NCBI RefSeq assembly: GCF_033115175.1
Contig: NC_084845.1
Coordinates: 2,544,501 to 2,608,500, forward strand
Length of the DNA stretch: 64,000 nucleotides
Direction of reading: 5' to 3'
Source of the DNA: Lepus europaeus
Taxonomy: Eukaryota > Chordata > Mammalia > Lagomorpha > Leporidae
In this document: positions 36,664-52,157 of the stretch, piece after piece
How the letters are laid out: every line of letters starts with the position of its first letter
How positions within the stretch are numbered: position 1 is the stretch's first letter
Translations under genes and position numbers: made by a program
The notes under the pieces: generated by a model
Told to the model about the DNA's origin: nothing
Database searches by the model: none
What the model saw: the letters and a program-made list of their open reading frames with translations, nothing else

Positions 36664-36987
36664 GGCCGGCGCCGTGGCTCAATAGGCTAATCCTCCGCCT
36701 TGCGGCGCCGGCACACCGGGTTCTAGTCCCGGTTGGGGCACCGATCCTGTCCCGGTTGCCCCTCTTCCAGGCCAGCTCTCTGCTGTGGCCCGGGAGTGCA
36801 GTGGAGGATGGCCCAAGTGCTCGGGCTCTATAACCCCATGGGAGACCGGATAAGCACCTGGCTCCTGCCATCAGATCAGCACAGCGCGCCGGCCACGGCG
36901 GCCATTGGAGGGTGAACCAACGGCAAAAGGAAGACCTTTCTCTGTCTCTCTCACTGTCCACTGTGCCTGTCAAAAAAAAAAAAAAAA
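36664..36987 (+). mobile_element. Young CSINE (GGCCGGCGCCGTGGCTCAAT type)
   Basis: Intact head, GCCTTGCGGCGCCGGCACAC block, CACTGTCCACTGTGCCTGTC 3' end and a 16-A tail. Its low divergence suggests recent insertion. It sits just past the 124-bp minisatellite, in sense with ZNF787. Confidence 0.95.
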
Positions 36988-38855
36988 GAGCGGCACCTGC
37001 CAGTTCCGTGTACGTGTGCCTGGGAGGCTTGGCTGAAAGCAGCGATGCTGGGACGACGGGGGTTACCTCGAGGTGTGCTCCTGTGGGCACAGCTGCTTCT
37101 GGTACGAGGACAGTGTGCTCCGCGTGGCTGTTTCCTGTCGGATCTCACAGGGCAGCGGTGTTTCTCAGGGCGTCTGGTCTCGCTCGCCCTCATGCCTGGG
37201 GCTGGTCTGGGGCTGGTTCCTCCCCGCTGTGGCGCCCAGCGATGACGACTAGCTCACTGCCGCCAGCACAGCCGACCTTTAGTCTTTCCCCTGTCACGGC
37301 AGCAGGTGTGATAGGGTGGGAAACCACGAGGCAGGCAAGGATAGAGGGGAGGGTGGACACCGCCTGGGGGTGGGGAGCGGCCAGCCCTGGGCGGTGGTCG
37401 GTGGGCCAGGCTTCGTTCCAGTCCTCTCCTGTTCTGAGCCTTGCGCTGATGAACGTTTTCCCTGCAAGCCATGCTTCCAGAGATCTGGGTTCCTCCCTCA
37501 GTGGCTTCTGGGGAGTGGAGTGTGGTCAGGCTCGAGCCTGTGCGGTAGCCCACGCAAACGGAGTGGGACTAGGCGGGCTGGGGCCCTCCGTGACCGCCTG
37601 GGGGCCTGCCCCCGAGCACTGCGGTGCTGCGAGGACCTGGCTGGGACTCACAGCCCCTGCCTCTGCAGCCGCTGTCACTTTCGAGTTCAGCCACCATTCT
37701 CCCCCGGCCCTGCCTGTGCTTGGTGCCCCCAGGGGCACGGGGGACCCCACGGCTCTCAGCTGAGCACAGGTGTAAGGCAGCGAGAAGCTGAGCGGGCTGT
37801 GGAGAGAGCCAGGGGCCCTGGTGTGCGCTGGGAGCCCGCCTGGGTCTGGCCCAGCTGAGGGTCTGCCTAACCCGCCCCTGCAGTGCCTTTGGGAGGAGAG
37901 CATCCTCAGCCTCCCAGCGACCAGGCCTGCCTGCCTCAGGGCCCCAGACCCCCCCCCCCCCCCTCGGCATGGTTCTTCCTGGCACGTCTGCTCCACTGCG
38001 GGGGCTTGCTTGCCTAGCTGCCTCCAGCGTTGGCAGCAGCACCTGCCCTTGAGGGGACCGTGGGGGACAGGGCTGAGAAGGGGCTGTCAGCAGGGGGGCA
38101 GCTGGCCGGGCTCCATCAGCCCTGCTGGCCTGCACCCGCGGGGTGTGGGACTGATCGGTCTCCCCGCCCCGTGTCCCCCCAGCCGTGAGAAAGTTTGGGT
38201 TTTACATGCAGCTGAGACAGTGATGTCCATTTCGCAGAGGGAGAATGGGGGATCCGTGTCCCTGGGGGCCGAGTCAGCATCCCCAGCTCTGGTCACACAG
38301 CGCCCAAGGGGGGGGGGTGTCCCTCTGTGCGCAGGCCCTGTGGGAACAGGGGCCCTGGCTGTGCAGCAGGAGCGGGTGGGCCTGGGAGGGGCGGGTTCTC
38401 CCAGCCCAGCACCACTGCCTGGGCTCCAGGGCACAGGTGTTGTGAGGTTACTCAGGAGCCAGACACCGCCCAGGTGTGAGTGGAGGGACGGGCGTGTTCC
38501 TCCGTACGGGGGGGGGGGGGGGGTGTCACGTGGCCAAGGGGAGGCGCGAACACTGACCAGGGACAAACACTCGCGGGCCATGCGCACAGCACGCAGGCAG
38601 ACAGTGCTGGCACCTCGCCTCACCGGACCGCGGTGGCTGGATCATGGGGTAGGGAGGCAGTTCCTCAAAGCTGCCCTTGCAAAGGAGTGGGCCCTGCGCC
38701 ACGGCCTTCAGCCACCCACCACCCCCATGGCAGGAGACGTGAGCTTCTGTTCACTCTTGTAGGTGGCCGTGGGCGTCGGCCGCCCCGCGTCGGCCCCCAG
38801 GGTTGCACTGGAACTTCCCAGCACTCGAGCTTCAGTGTCTGGAGACCGGGACGGT
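36988..38855 (+). other. ZNF787 intron 1, 3' part
   Basis: GC-rich DNA with C- and G-runs, including a G-run of about 15 at 38509-38522. Open frames of up to 313 codons lack domains. Confidence 0.55.
38205..38315 (-). mobile_element. MIR SINE fragment
   Basis: TGTCCATTTCGCAGAGGGAG and CTGGTCACACAGCGCC are in the reverse MIR arrangement. Short. Confidence 0.5.
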
Positions 38856-39145
38856 GGAGGTTCCCCATTGCACTGACCCCTCCTTTCCTGCACACCGGGG
38901 GGGGGGGGGGGGGCCTGGCCCTGTGGCGCTGGTGGTCAGATGCGAGCTCAGGGAACCCTCGCGCATGGTAAAGGTGCTGCCGAGGCCGGGGGGGGTGTGT
39001 GGAGGTTCCCCATTGCGCTGACCCCTCCTTTCCTGCACACCGGGGGTGGGGGGGCTGGCCCTGTGGCGCTGGTGGTCAGATGCGAGCTCAGGGAACCCTC
39101 GCGCATGGTAAAGGTGCTGCCGAGGCCTGGGGGGGGGGGGGCACC
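38856..39145. repeat. Two-copy tandem repeat, 145-bp period, with G-tracts
   Basis: Copy 1 (38856-39000) and copy 2 (39001-39145) both start GGAGGTTCCCCATTGC, include a CACACCGGGGG G-run and continue into CTGGTGGTCAGATGCGAGCT. They end in a second G-run. Divergence is low. It lies in ZNF787 intron 1 about 240 bp before exon 2. Confidence 0.9.
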
Positions 39146-39380
39146 GTGACACTCAGGGTCCTGGCCTCTGTGATGGACACTTCCTCAGTTACCACGGTCC
39201 TCCACCTTGCCCGCCAGATGCCAAGGCTTGGAGGTGGAGCCCGGGTGGGAGTCTCGTGGTCCCCACCCCAGGGCCCCTCTACACCTCCCTTGCCTGGAAG
39301 CCACGAGTCCCGTCTGCTGGGTGCCCCAGACGGCAGCCGGTGAACAGTCGTTCTCTGCCCATTCCAGCAGGGACCCAGAC

Positions 39381-39459
39381 ATGGAGCTTCGGGAGGAGGC
39401 CTGGTCTCCGGGGCCGCTGGATTCCGAGGACCAGCAGATGGCCAGCCACGAGAACCCAG
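39381..39459 (+). CDS. ZNF787: ZNF787 coding exon 2 (start codon, residues 1-26 plus first base of codon 27)
   Basis: The ATG opens a short acidic leader beginning MELREEAW and ending SHENP, which I recognise as the N-terminus of mammalian ZNF787. The exon ends at 39459 with a GTGAGG donor. The last base, g, plus tg at 43008-43009 makes Val27, so the frame continues as [10 protein letters not shown] in exon 3. The upstream acceptor is a tandem CAGCAG (ends 39367 or 39370) behind a pyrimidine stretch, leaving only about 10-13 nt of 5'UTR in this exon. No KRAB or SCAN domain is encoded. Intron 2 contains an AATAAA at 39819 that could serve a truncated transcript. Confidence 0.93.
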
Positions 39460-44077
<4,618 letters not shown>

Positions 44078-44460
44078 GGGTGGGGAGCCCGGGGGGGCGC
44101 GGGGCAGGGCCCCTCGGGCTTGGCGGGGAAGGCGTGAGAGACCTGGGGAGCAGGGCGCACGGACAGAGGGGTGCACGGCCTCGGCGGCCTCGGAACCGGA
44201 CGGTGGGCAGCCACCGCACCCTCGGGAGGGGCGCAGTCTCCTGCTCCGACCTTCTTCTGGAATGTTCTTACCGGCACGCCGCCTCTCGGCCCCTCCCAGC
44301 AGCTGTCTGGCCTCGCGGGTCCAGTCTTTGCCCTCCAGCCCGAGCCTGGCTCCCATCCCTCGGTGTGGGTGGCGGAGGCGTGAAGACGAGCGGCGGGGGT
44401 GGCGGCCCTGTCCCCGGGCCGGGCCTGGCGGGGACAATAAATGGCACTATTCAATTGTCC
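44078..44460 (+). other. ZNF787: ZNF787 3'UTR
   Basis: GC-rich non-coding sequence from the TAG stop to about 20 nt past the AATAAA at 44436. The cleavage point is inferred, not seen. Open frames across this segment on either strand have no recognisable domains. Confidence 0.75.
44436..44441 (+). terminator. Poly(A) signal of ZNF787
   Basis: Canonical AATAAA 359 bases after the stop codon, followed by a T/G-rich stretch (ttcaattgtccctgcctgcg) as expected for a cleavage site. A second AATAAA occurs about 1 kb downstream at 45421 and could be a distal alternative. Confidence 0.8.
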
Positions 44461-47047
44461 CTGCCTGCGTGGTTCTTGAGCTCTCGAGGGAGGACAAGAG
44501 GCCCAGTGGAGGCGCCCAGCACAGCTTAGGAGCCAGCCCAGTGGTCCGGCCTGCTGCTGCCTGGGGCCCGGAAGCTTTAGCCTGGACCTCGCCTCCAGCC
44601 GCTCCCAGTGGCCACTACTCACCGAGATAGCGGAGGCCAGGGGCGCAGGCACCATCCCTCGGCTGCAGGGGCGAAGCAGGGCTACCCGCGGCCCGCTAGG
44701 GCGCCGTGCACCTGCCCCGGGAGCAGCTGTGGGGTCTCCCCTTCGGAGAGGTCCTGGAGGAGCCAGAGCACACAAGGACGCGGCAGCCCCGGGAGGCGCC
44801 TCTTCTGAGGAGAGAAGGGTTTCTCGTCAGAGGGGAGCTTGGGGGCCACAGGGGCATCCAGCGGGGATGGGAGCCTCATGTGGGGCTCGGAGGCGTGGAC
44901 ATGAGTGGGCAGGGAGGGCTTCTTGGAGCTCGTGACGGGTATGTAGGTCGGAGGGTGGCCGCGGCTTCGCTGAGCTCGGTGCTGCAGTTCAGTTTATTGA
45001 TAGAGCTTTTGCGTCTCTTTCCAGAGGGGTGGGGGCTATGTTAGAGTGGGCACAGGTGAGCAAAGACTTCAGGAGACCCTGCTGGTGTCCGGGGGTCCCT
45101 TTTGTCCAGTGCCAACCTTAGGTGCCGGCCTTGGGTGCTTTCCCAGGCTGGGGGAGGGAGGGAGGTGGCCCCATCACTGGGCCAGCTCAGACCAGAAGGA
45201 GGCGGGGGTGGGGACACTACAGTGCACACTCTGAGGTCAGCCCCCTCCCCCCGCTTGCCCAGGAGGTGGCGTCCTGGGAAAGGTGTGGGCTGGTCGACCC
45301 TGGGCATGCAGGCCACCCTTGCCGACCCTCGGTTCTGAGCTTGCCTGTCCCTTGAGGGTGCCCCCGGTCACAGAGCTGCCCCCTTTGCCTCCTCCGGGCC
45401 CCGGTCACTTCACAACAGAAAATAAAGTGCTTGGGCAAGCGTTCGTGCACGGGAAAAGGCCAGCCTTTGCTTTCGTGTCCTGGCTCACTCACCAGTTTGT
45501 TCGTGCACGCCACACTCAGCCAGCAGGTGTGTGCGAGCTCCAGCTTCGTGCCTGCCCGGTGTCAGGTGAAGAGAAGGGCTCTTGTCCAAGTCCTCACGAG
45601 TCTGTTCCGTAGCTGCTCTCCTGACGCACGAGGGGCTGCCTTTCCCATCCTGCAGTGTGTCGGGGGGGGCATCGTGTCCATTACTCAGTTGTCCCCCTGC
45701 AGAGACCCTGTACGGTCGGGGCCACTCCTCTTGTGCCCAGGGTGGAGATGGCACAGGGGTGGAGCAGTCTGCCTGCGAGGCTGATTTGTAAGGCATTGAG
45801 CCTCCATCTGAAAATCTGCAACCCACGCCTCCCTCACTGGCTCGACTCCACCTTCCCGTCTGTCTGCTGAGCGCCTGCCGGGCACGGAGCACACGGCAGT
45901 GGCCTCCACGCACCGGCCCTGTCCTCCTGGAGCTCCTGCGGCACGGGGCTGGGAAGCTGGTGGGAGGAGAGCCACACAGCGGAGGACCGAGGGACACGCA
46001 CAGGTTCCAGGAGGAAGTCCTGGGGTGGGAGAGGCGGAGCAGGCAGTGACCGGGCTTCCTCGGTCATGACGATGCTGTCCACTCAGAGTGCCTGGGGGCT
46101 GGTGTGCTCCAGGCTGCTCGCTGTTGGAGAGGTACAGACAGTGTGTGTGTGTGTGTGGCTGTGAACATGCATGTGCACATGAGTACATGTGGATGAGTGC
46201 GTGTGTGTGCATGTCTGTATATCTGAATTGTATGGGTTGTGTCTGTCTTGGTATGTCGTATGTACTCACGTGTGTCATGTGTCTGTCACTGTGTGTATCC
46301 TTTAGCGGATGCATGTTTGTAGGCACTTGTTGGTCTGTGTGTGTTGTGAGTGTGGTGTACATACACCCCTCCTTCCCCGTCTGCTGGTCTCAGGCTTCAA
46401 GGGAGCAGAGGATTGTCTCTGGCTCCGTGGAGTTCACTTCTCCCCTGCCTGGATGGACACACTCCTGTGAATCTCCCCACTTTGCATGGCCTCTCGGTCG
46501 GCTCCTTCAGCACCGCGGACAGAGCCCGCGCCCCACGATGGTGTTCGGTTTGGGTCATAGGCTGTCACCTTGTGAGGACGGCATCACCCCCAGTTTACAA
46601 GGGAAAAGGGCTGGAGGCAGCGGCGTTACGTCTTTCCTGGGTTCTCTGCCAAGCTGCAGAGCGTAGCAGTCTGAATCTAACGTCTGTACCTGCACTGCCC
46701 CCTCTTCTTGTGAAGCTGGAGAAGCAAGAACCCCGCTGCCGTGGGCGATGCCACCCGGGCCACTGAGGACTGCAAGAGGGATCCGGTCAGGTATCCCTAC
46801 TTTTATCACTTTCAAGCAATGGATACTGGGAGGAAAAACTTACTTACCAGACCTTTCTTTCAAACCAACTCTCGGATTCTCCATTTCTCTCCCAACACGA
46901 GTCTTTGAGGTATGCAGCGAGTACAAAGTGAAGTTTTTAAATTGTCCGGCATACACCCCATGTGCTACTTGGCCACCTGCATATCACTCACTCACTCATG
47001 TCTCCATTCCTGTCTCCCCTATCATCTGTGTGTCAATCATCTATCTT
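44461..47047. other. Intergenic DNA after ZNF787
   Basis: Contains the TG-rich tract and AATAAA motifs on + (45421) and - (44998-44993). No coding exon supported. Confidence 0.55.
46139..46345. repeat. Degenerate TG-rich tract
   Basis: Starts with a pure (TG)9-type run and continues as interrupted TGTG/CATG sequence in the ZNF787-NLRP intergenic region. Confidence 0.8.
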
Positions 47048-47057
47048 CATCCTGCAT

Positions 47058-47364
47058 ATTTCTTTTATTGATTTGAAAGAGTTAGAGAGGTGGGGCAGGG
47101 GGGAGAGACAGAGGTCTTCCATCCAAAGGCTCACTCCCCAGATGGCCGCAACAGCTAGAGCTGCACTGATCCCAAGCCAGGAGCTTCCTCCGGGTCTCCC
47201 ACGCAGGTGCAGGGGCCCAAGCACTTGGGCCATCTTCCACTGCTTTTCCAGACCATAACAGAGAGCTGGATTGGAAGTGGAGCTGCTGGGACTCAAACTG
47301 GCGCCCAAATGGGATGCCAGCACTGCAGATGGCGGCTTTACTACTACGCCACAGCGCCGGCCCC
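47058..47364 (-). mobile_element. CSINE with target-site duplication
   Basis: CATCCTGCAT occurs at 47048-47057 and 47365-47374. Body from GATTTGAAAGAGTTAGAGAG to CTACGCCACAGCGCCGGCCC. Confidence 0.93.
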
Positions 47365-47523
47365 CATCCTGCATGTTTGTATCCGTCATCTACGTCACCG
47401 ATCCATGTACCACATAGCTACGTAACTGATAGTGTATCAGTGACCACACATCTAAACGTACAAACTTATATATATGATCCTTCCAGGCAGACCTGTGTGT
47501 ATCTTATTTTTTAAAATTATTTT

Positions 47524-47827
47524 GGGGCCGGTGAAGTGACACAACAGGTTAAGCCATGGCCTGCAGTGCCGGCATACGATATGGGGGTTGGTTTGAGTCC
47601 TGGCTGCTCCACTTCCCATCCAGCTCCCTGCTAATGTGCCTGGGAAAGCAGCAGAGGATGGCCCAAGTTCCTGGGCCCCTGCACCCACGTGGGAACCTGG
47701 AAGAAGCTCCTGGCTCGGGCACAGCACAGCCCTGCCTTTTGCAGCCATTTGGGGCAGGAACCAGCACATAGAAGATCTGTCTTTTCTTTTCCCTCTAACT
47801 CTTTCAAGTAAGTACTTTTTAAAACAT
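47524..47827 (+). mobile_element. CSINE
   Basis: GGGGCCGGTGAAGTGACACA to CTCTTTCAAGTAAGTAC, lying between the NLRP and ZNF787 3' ends. Confidence 0.9.
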
Positions 47828-47851
47828 ATAAAAATTTTGGAATTTGAGAAA

Positions 47852-47872
47852 GGGAGAAGGGGGGGGGAGAGA

Positions 47873-47930
<58 letters not shown>
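47852..47930. repeat. (GA)n microsatellite
   Basis: G-run followed by about 27 uninterrupted GA dinucleotides, immediately after a CSINE tail, from which it may have grown. Confidence 0.9.
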
Positions 47931-47932
<2 letters not shown>

Positions 47933-50689
47933 GCATCCCCATCCTCTGGTTCAGCCCTGCACTCCTTCCCCCCCCTCCCAGGAAGCTCTGTGTCTCCCCT
48001 CCTCACCTGTGCCTCTGACTTCCCACCTGCTTCTCCAGAGCTGAGTGGAGGAATGTGTCCACCTGTAGGAGGGGTTTTGTGGGCTCTGTATTTTCTGCTC
48101 GATTTAGCTGTGAAACTAAGCCTTCTCTTAAAAAAAAGTCCAGCTGAAGCACACAGAGTGAGACTGTAGAAGTCTTAAACTCCTTGGTGGAAGCTAAATT
48201 GGGCTCGGCTCTTCCTCAACTCTCGTGGCCTGGAGATGCCCGTGTCCACAAACCTTCTTCATCTGCTGTCCCAGATCATCCGGGACCGAGATCGGGAGCT
48301 GGGGAGGGTGGGGAGAAGGTCCAGAAATACATTTAGTAACAGCGACTTACCAGTGTTACATTCTTGTAGAGTGAACATCAGGAGACCGTTTCCTTGTCAG
48401 AGTGAGCTGGGGAGGATAATGGCCCTGGGTCCCTCAGGGAGGGGGTCCCTGGCGGCCCCTCCCCCACTACAACTGCCACATCGTACGGGGCCAGATACAG
48501 AATGAAAATGCGGAGCACTTCGTTCAGGAGTTAAGGACTTCAAGACAGACAGGGGGCGGGCTCTGTGTGGCAGCCTCGGTCACAGCTGATTGGACCAGGA
48601 GCTGGACCTGCAGTATGGCCAGGCCTGGAGATGAAGCAGACACCATTATTCACACAACCCAGATGCCCAAACGTGGCGGGCCAGGTGACGACGCCATTCG
48701 GCCATGACTAGGCGTGCAGTGCTGGCCACCTGCTGGACCCATGACGGAGGCAAGGCGGCAAGTGCCTCCCGTGCCTGGCTCTGACGCCGGCTGCGGGGTG
48801 ACGGGGAAAGCCTCCAGGAGCGCTTCAGATGGAGGACCCTGTTCACTGTGCACCAGGGGTGGGGGGGGGATTGTGAGCCCAGGCAATGTCCCCTGGGGTC
48901 CGGAGCCAGTGCAGGGGAGCACAGGTGGTGTTGCCATCTGTGGGGAGAAGCCAGGGATGCCTGGTGGCGCACAGGACAGCCCGCAGCCCAGACCTGGTCA
49001 GCGCCAGACCTGGAGGCACTGACCACAGGAAACCTCCAGAGGGCCTGGGAGGAAGCGCCTTCCTCCTGCTCCGCCCTCCTCCGAAGATGTAGGCTCTGTC
49101 ACCACCTGCTGAATTCGCCGAGCCTGGACTTGCCTGCCCGCACGCTCACCCCCTTGTGGCCCCAGGTCGGGGCTTCCATTAGACACAGCTCGCAGCGGCA
49201 TAGCGAATTCACAGGTGAATCCCGGGTCCTCTGGAGGGGATGAGGATAGAGTCTGAGGGGGGATTATCACAAGGGCCGGGTGCAGAGGCAGCACCCCAGC
49301 CCAGGCCAGCGAGGCTGCACTCCCCAGCGCTCACCCCCAGGACAGGGACCCAGGTCCTCCTGCTGCTCTCCTCCCCACGGCCACCTGTGGAAGACAAGCA
49401 GGGACACAGAGGGTGAATGACTGGGACACACGGACCCAGCTGCTGAAGTCCCAGCAGTGCTTTGGGTGTTCCCCGGGATCCCCAGATAACCCCTCGGGAG
49501 CTGGGTTCCGGCTACCAGGGGAGGGGACCCTGTTCCCGCAGCGGGTGGAGGCTCCCCGGCTCCTGCTGGCCTGCGGTCAGGCTGCCTAAACTTCCAGGCC
49601 CCCTCGCCAGACTCCACGCCCCCTACTACTCCACAAAGGCGAGAAAGCAGCTGGGATGTGGACATCTCCAACCCTGCGTGTCACGATGTGACTCCTTTCT
49701 CTTTAAGGATTTCTATTTTATTTGAGAGAGCAACAAAGCCCTTGCATCCTTCCATCTGCTGGTTCACTCCCCAGATGGACGCAGCAGTCATGGCTGGGCC
49801 AGGCAGAAACCAGGAGCTCCACCTGCATCTCCCATGTGGCTGCAGGGGCCAAGTACTTGAGACACCTGCGGCTGCTTTCCCAGGCGCATTAGCAGGGAGC
49901 TGGATGGAAATGGAGCAGCCGGGACCAGAACCAGCTGCCATACGGGATGCTGATGTTGTCAGTGGTGGTTTCACCCATTGTGCCACAACACCGGCCCCTA
50001 CTCCCGTCTGAGAGGTTGTGTTGCTCTGCAGGGAATCCCATAGCAGGCAGGAACTAGTAGCACGTGGCTCGAGGTGCCTGGGGCCTCGAGGTGCTACCGG
50101 GGCCCTGGAAAAATCCCCGACTTGGATACATCTGGGGTGGAGCAGCTGGCCTCCAGGAGGTTAGCGCTATGTGCACACGCATGAGTGGAAACCCCAGGAG
50201 GCCACTTTTACAGCAGCCATGGAGGGTCTAGGCTCAGATGGCAATGAGCCGCCGAGTTCTCGCCCACGGCTTGTGACGGCGCGAGAACACATCACAGAAG
50301 CACTTCCACGGCCGTGGGCAGAGTTGCAGAATCACAGGGTGGTTTGCGCCTTTCCAACAGTGCCACCGTGTCCTGTGGGAGTGGTTCAGTGCTGTTACCC
50401 ATGGAAACCGCCCCACAGAAACCATCACACAGCACACCACACGGAACCTCTCATGGCAACCGTCTCACAGGACTGTCGGCAGAATGCCTCTTGCCCTGTG
50501 GACACCAGGGAGGGCTGGGTGGAGGGGTCCTCCTTGGTGTAGGGCTCAGCTGAAATATCTAGAAGAGTATACGAGTAGGGGAGGAGCCGACAGAAACAGG
50601 ACTGAGGGAGCCCGGGGGGAAGACAAGCTGTTCCACGTGTTTGCTGCGGCTGTCCGCTGGGCGTCAAAACCCAGAATTGTATGCGAGCA
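47931..50689. other. Intergenic DNA between convergent genes
   Basis: One CSINE (49.70-50.00 kb). The remainder has no recognisable gene. Confidence 0.55.
49698..49997 (-). mobile_element. CSINE, diverged
   Basis: TTTATTTGAGAGAGCAACAA to TTGTGCCACAACACCGGCCC. Confidence 0.88.
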
Positions 50690-50812
50690 CTTCAAATTTC
50701 ATGGGAAACTGGAATTAAAACAAACATTGGTGTGAAAAAGTTTGAAAGCCACATATAGTCTTTTCATAATATGCCTCCCATGAGCTTTTTGAAGCTGCTT
50801 TGCGTTCAGAGA
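50690..50812. repeat. Unassigned palindromic interspersed repeat, copy 1
   Basis: TTTCATGGGAAACTGGAATT at the left and CCTCCCATGAGCTTTTTGAA at the right form imperfect inverted ends around ATTGGTGTGAAAAAGTTTG and TTTCATAATATG. Similar to 60898-60988. Confidence 0.55.
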
Positions 50813-50826
50813 GTTCTAAGAACTTT

Positions 50827-51168
50827 TTTTTTTTTTAATTTTTGACAGGCAGAGTGGACAGTGAGAGAGAGACAGAGAGAAAGGTCTTCCTTTTGCCATT
50901 GGTTCACCCTCCAATGGCCGCCGCGGTAGCGCGCTGCGGCCGGCGCACCGCGCTGTTCCGATGGCAGGAGCCAGGTGCTTATCCTGGTCTCCCATGGGGT
51001 GCAGAGCCCCAGCACTTGGGCCACCCTCCACTGCACTCCCTGGCTACAGCAGAGAGCTGGCCTGGAAGAGGAGCAACCGGGACAGGATCGGTGCCCTGAC
51101 CGGGACTAGAACCCGGTGTGCCGGCGCCGCAAGGCAGAGGATTAGCCTGTTGAGCCACAGCGCCGGCC
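50827..51168 (-). mobile_element. Young CSINE with target-site duplication
   Basis: Flanked by TAAGAACTTT (50817-50826) and TAAGAACCTT (51169-51178). Body from GACAGGCAGAGTGGACAGTG to TTGAGCCACAGCGCCGGCC. Confidence 0.94.
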
Positions 51169-51759
51169 TAAGAACCTTTAAAGTATGGGGCAGTGGGGGC
51201 ATTTTTGCTGTATGAAAATTATACCCCAAACCAGACTTGGAAAACTGGAAGCATTGCAGAACCAACAAAGTAGCATTCCCAGTCTCCGTTGTCCAAGGTA
51301 GCTGCCGTACTCCTGCTGACACCACACTTGTTCCCTGCAGTGGGCACAGCTATGGTTCCACAGTATCTCCTAGTGAGAGCCCAAGACTTTCCCTCTTAGT
51401 GAAGGCTCGGGCTTCTGTAGCCATGGCGACACACCACTACCCAGATAGGCCTCAAACAGGGGGTCCCCAAGATGACCACGCACCCCGGGGGACAGCTGCT
51501 TGTCAACCCAGCTTGAACAGCAGTCCCTGAGCCCCAGCCCCCCCACCCCTGCCTACAGAGATCAGGAGACCTGCCGAGCCAGCTCTGTGGAAGGAGCTCG
51601 GCTTCCCGTGGAGCGGCCGTCACGCCCGGCTATGCTGTTCAGAAAGGTGCTTCAAGGCCAGCGGTTGTTACCCACACTTGGGGGGATTTCTGAGAACCCA
51701 AAGCCTCCAAGCCCCGCCCTGGACTCACGGCCACTGGACAAGAACACTGGGTACGCTTT

Positions 51760-51988
51760 CCAATGCTCAAGTGTTTATTCCGATTCGCTCTGCGCTCCAA
51801 GACAGACGGTAGAGGCAACCTCCAAATGCAGCAGCCGGGTCCCACGCAACACAGAACTACTGCCGTCGGGGGCTCCCCGAGCCCCACTCACTCTCCCTCC
51901 TCAGGAAGGGCCTCCCGGCACAGCCCGCCGAGGACCCGGGCTTCAGTGGCCCCGTCAGGGCGGGTGTGAGTATGGGGAGGGGCCGTCT
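51760..51988 (-). other. 3'UTR of the NLRP gene
   Basis: Sequence between the TGA stop and the region just past the - strand AATAAA at 51779-51774. It is short, about 0.2 kb. The cleavage point is inferred. Confidence 0.65.
51774..51779 (-). terminator. Poly(A) signal of the NLRP gene
   Basis: TTTATT on the + strand, that is AATAAA on the - strand, 210 bases after the stop codon of the terminal exon. Confidence 0.7.
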
Positions 51989-52121
51989 TCAGTCTTTCCA
52001 CCAGTACCGGTCGTCTTGCACGTGGGAATACCAGTCGCCGTCAACCACGAGCCCGGGCTTGAGCCGCTGCAGCTCCTCCAGCAGCTGTTGTGTCTGCGCG
52101 GGGTACTGCTCTTTCCACAGC
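51989..52121 (-). CDS. NLRP5: Terminal coding exon of NLRP-family gene (probable NLRP5)
   Basis: Read on the - strand, an acceptor (cctcctccgcag, about 52122-52133) opens an exon of 133 nt including a TGA stop at 51991-51989. It encodes 43 residues after the split codon: a charged helix (LWKEQYPAQTQQLLEELQ), then KPGLVVDGDWYSH and an acidic-aromatic end DDRYWWKD. This has the character of a C-terminal cap after the last LRR of an NLRP protein. The entry phase (codon split 2+1) matches the donor of the LRR exon at 54976, giving Gly at the junction. The 3'UTR and an AATAAA follow about 210 nt downstream. Exons further 5' (NACHT, PYD) are outside the window. Assignment to NLRP5 rests on position next to ZNF787, not on a sequence comparison. 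Confidence 0.75.
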
Positions 52122-52157
52122 CTGCGGAGGAGGGCGGGCATGGTGCAGATGTCCGGT

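Noticed and set aside
36664-36760. tRNA-like head with A-box and B-box-like GGTTCTAGTCCC
   Set aside because: It is the tRNA-derived head of a CSINE, not a tRNA gene. No cloverleaf with proper acceptor stem follows.
46748-47071. 107-codon + strand frame
   Set aside because: No recognisable domain, it overlaps a CSINE at its end, and there are no splice or promoter signals around it.
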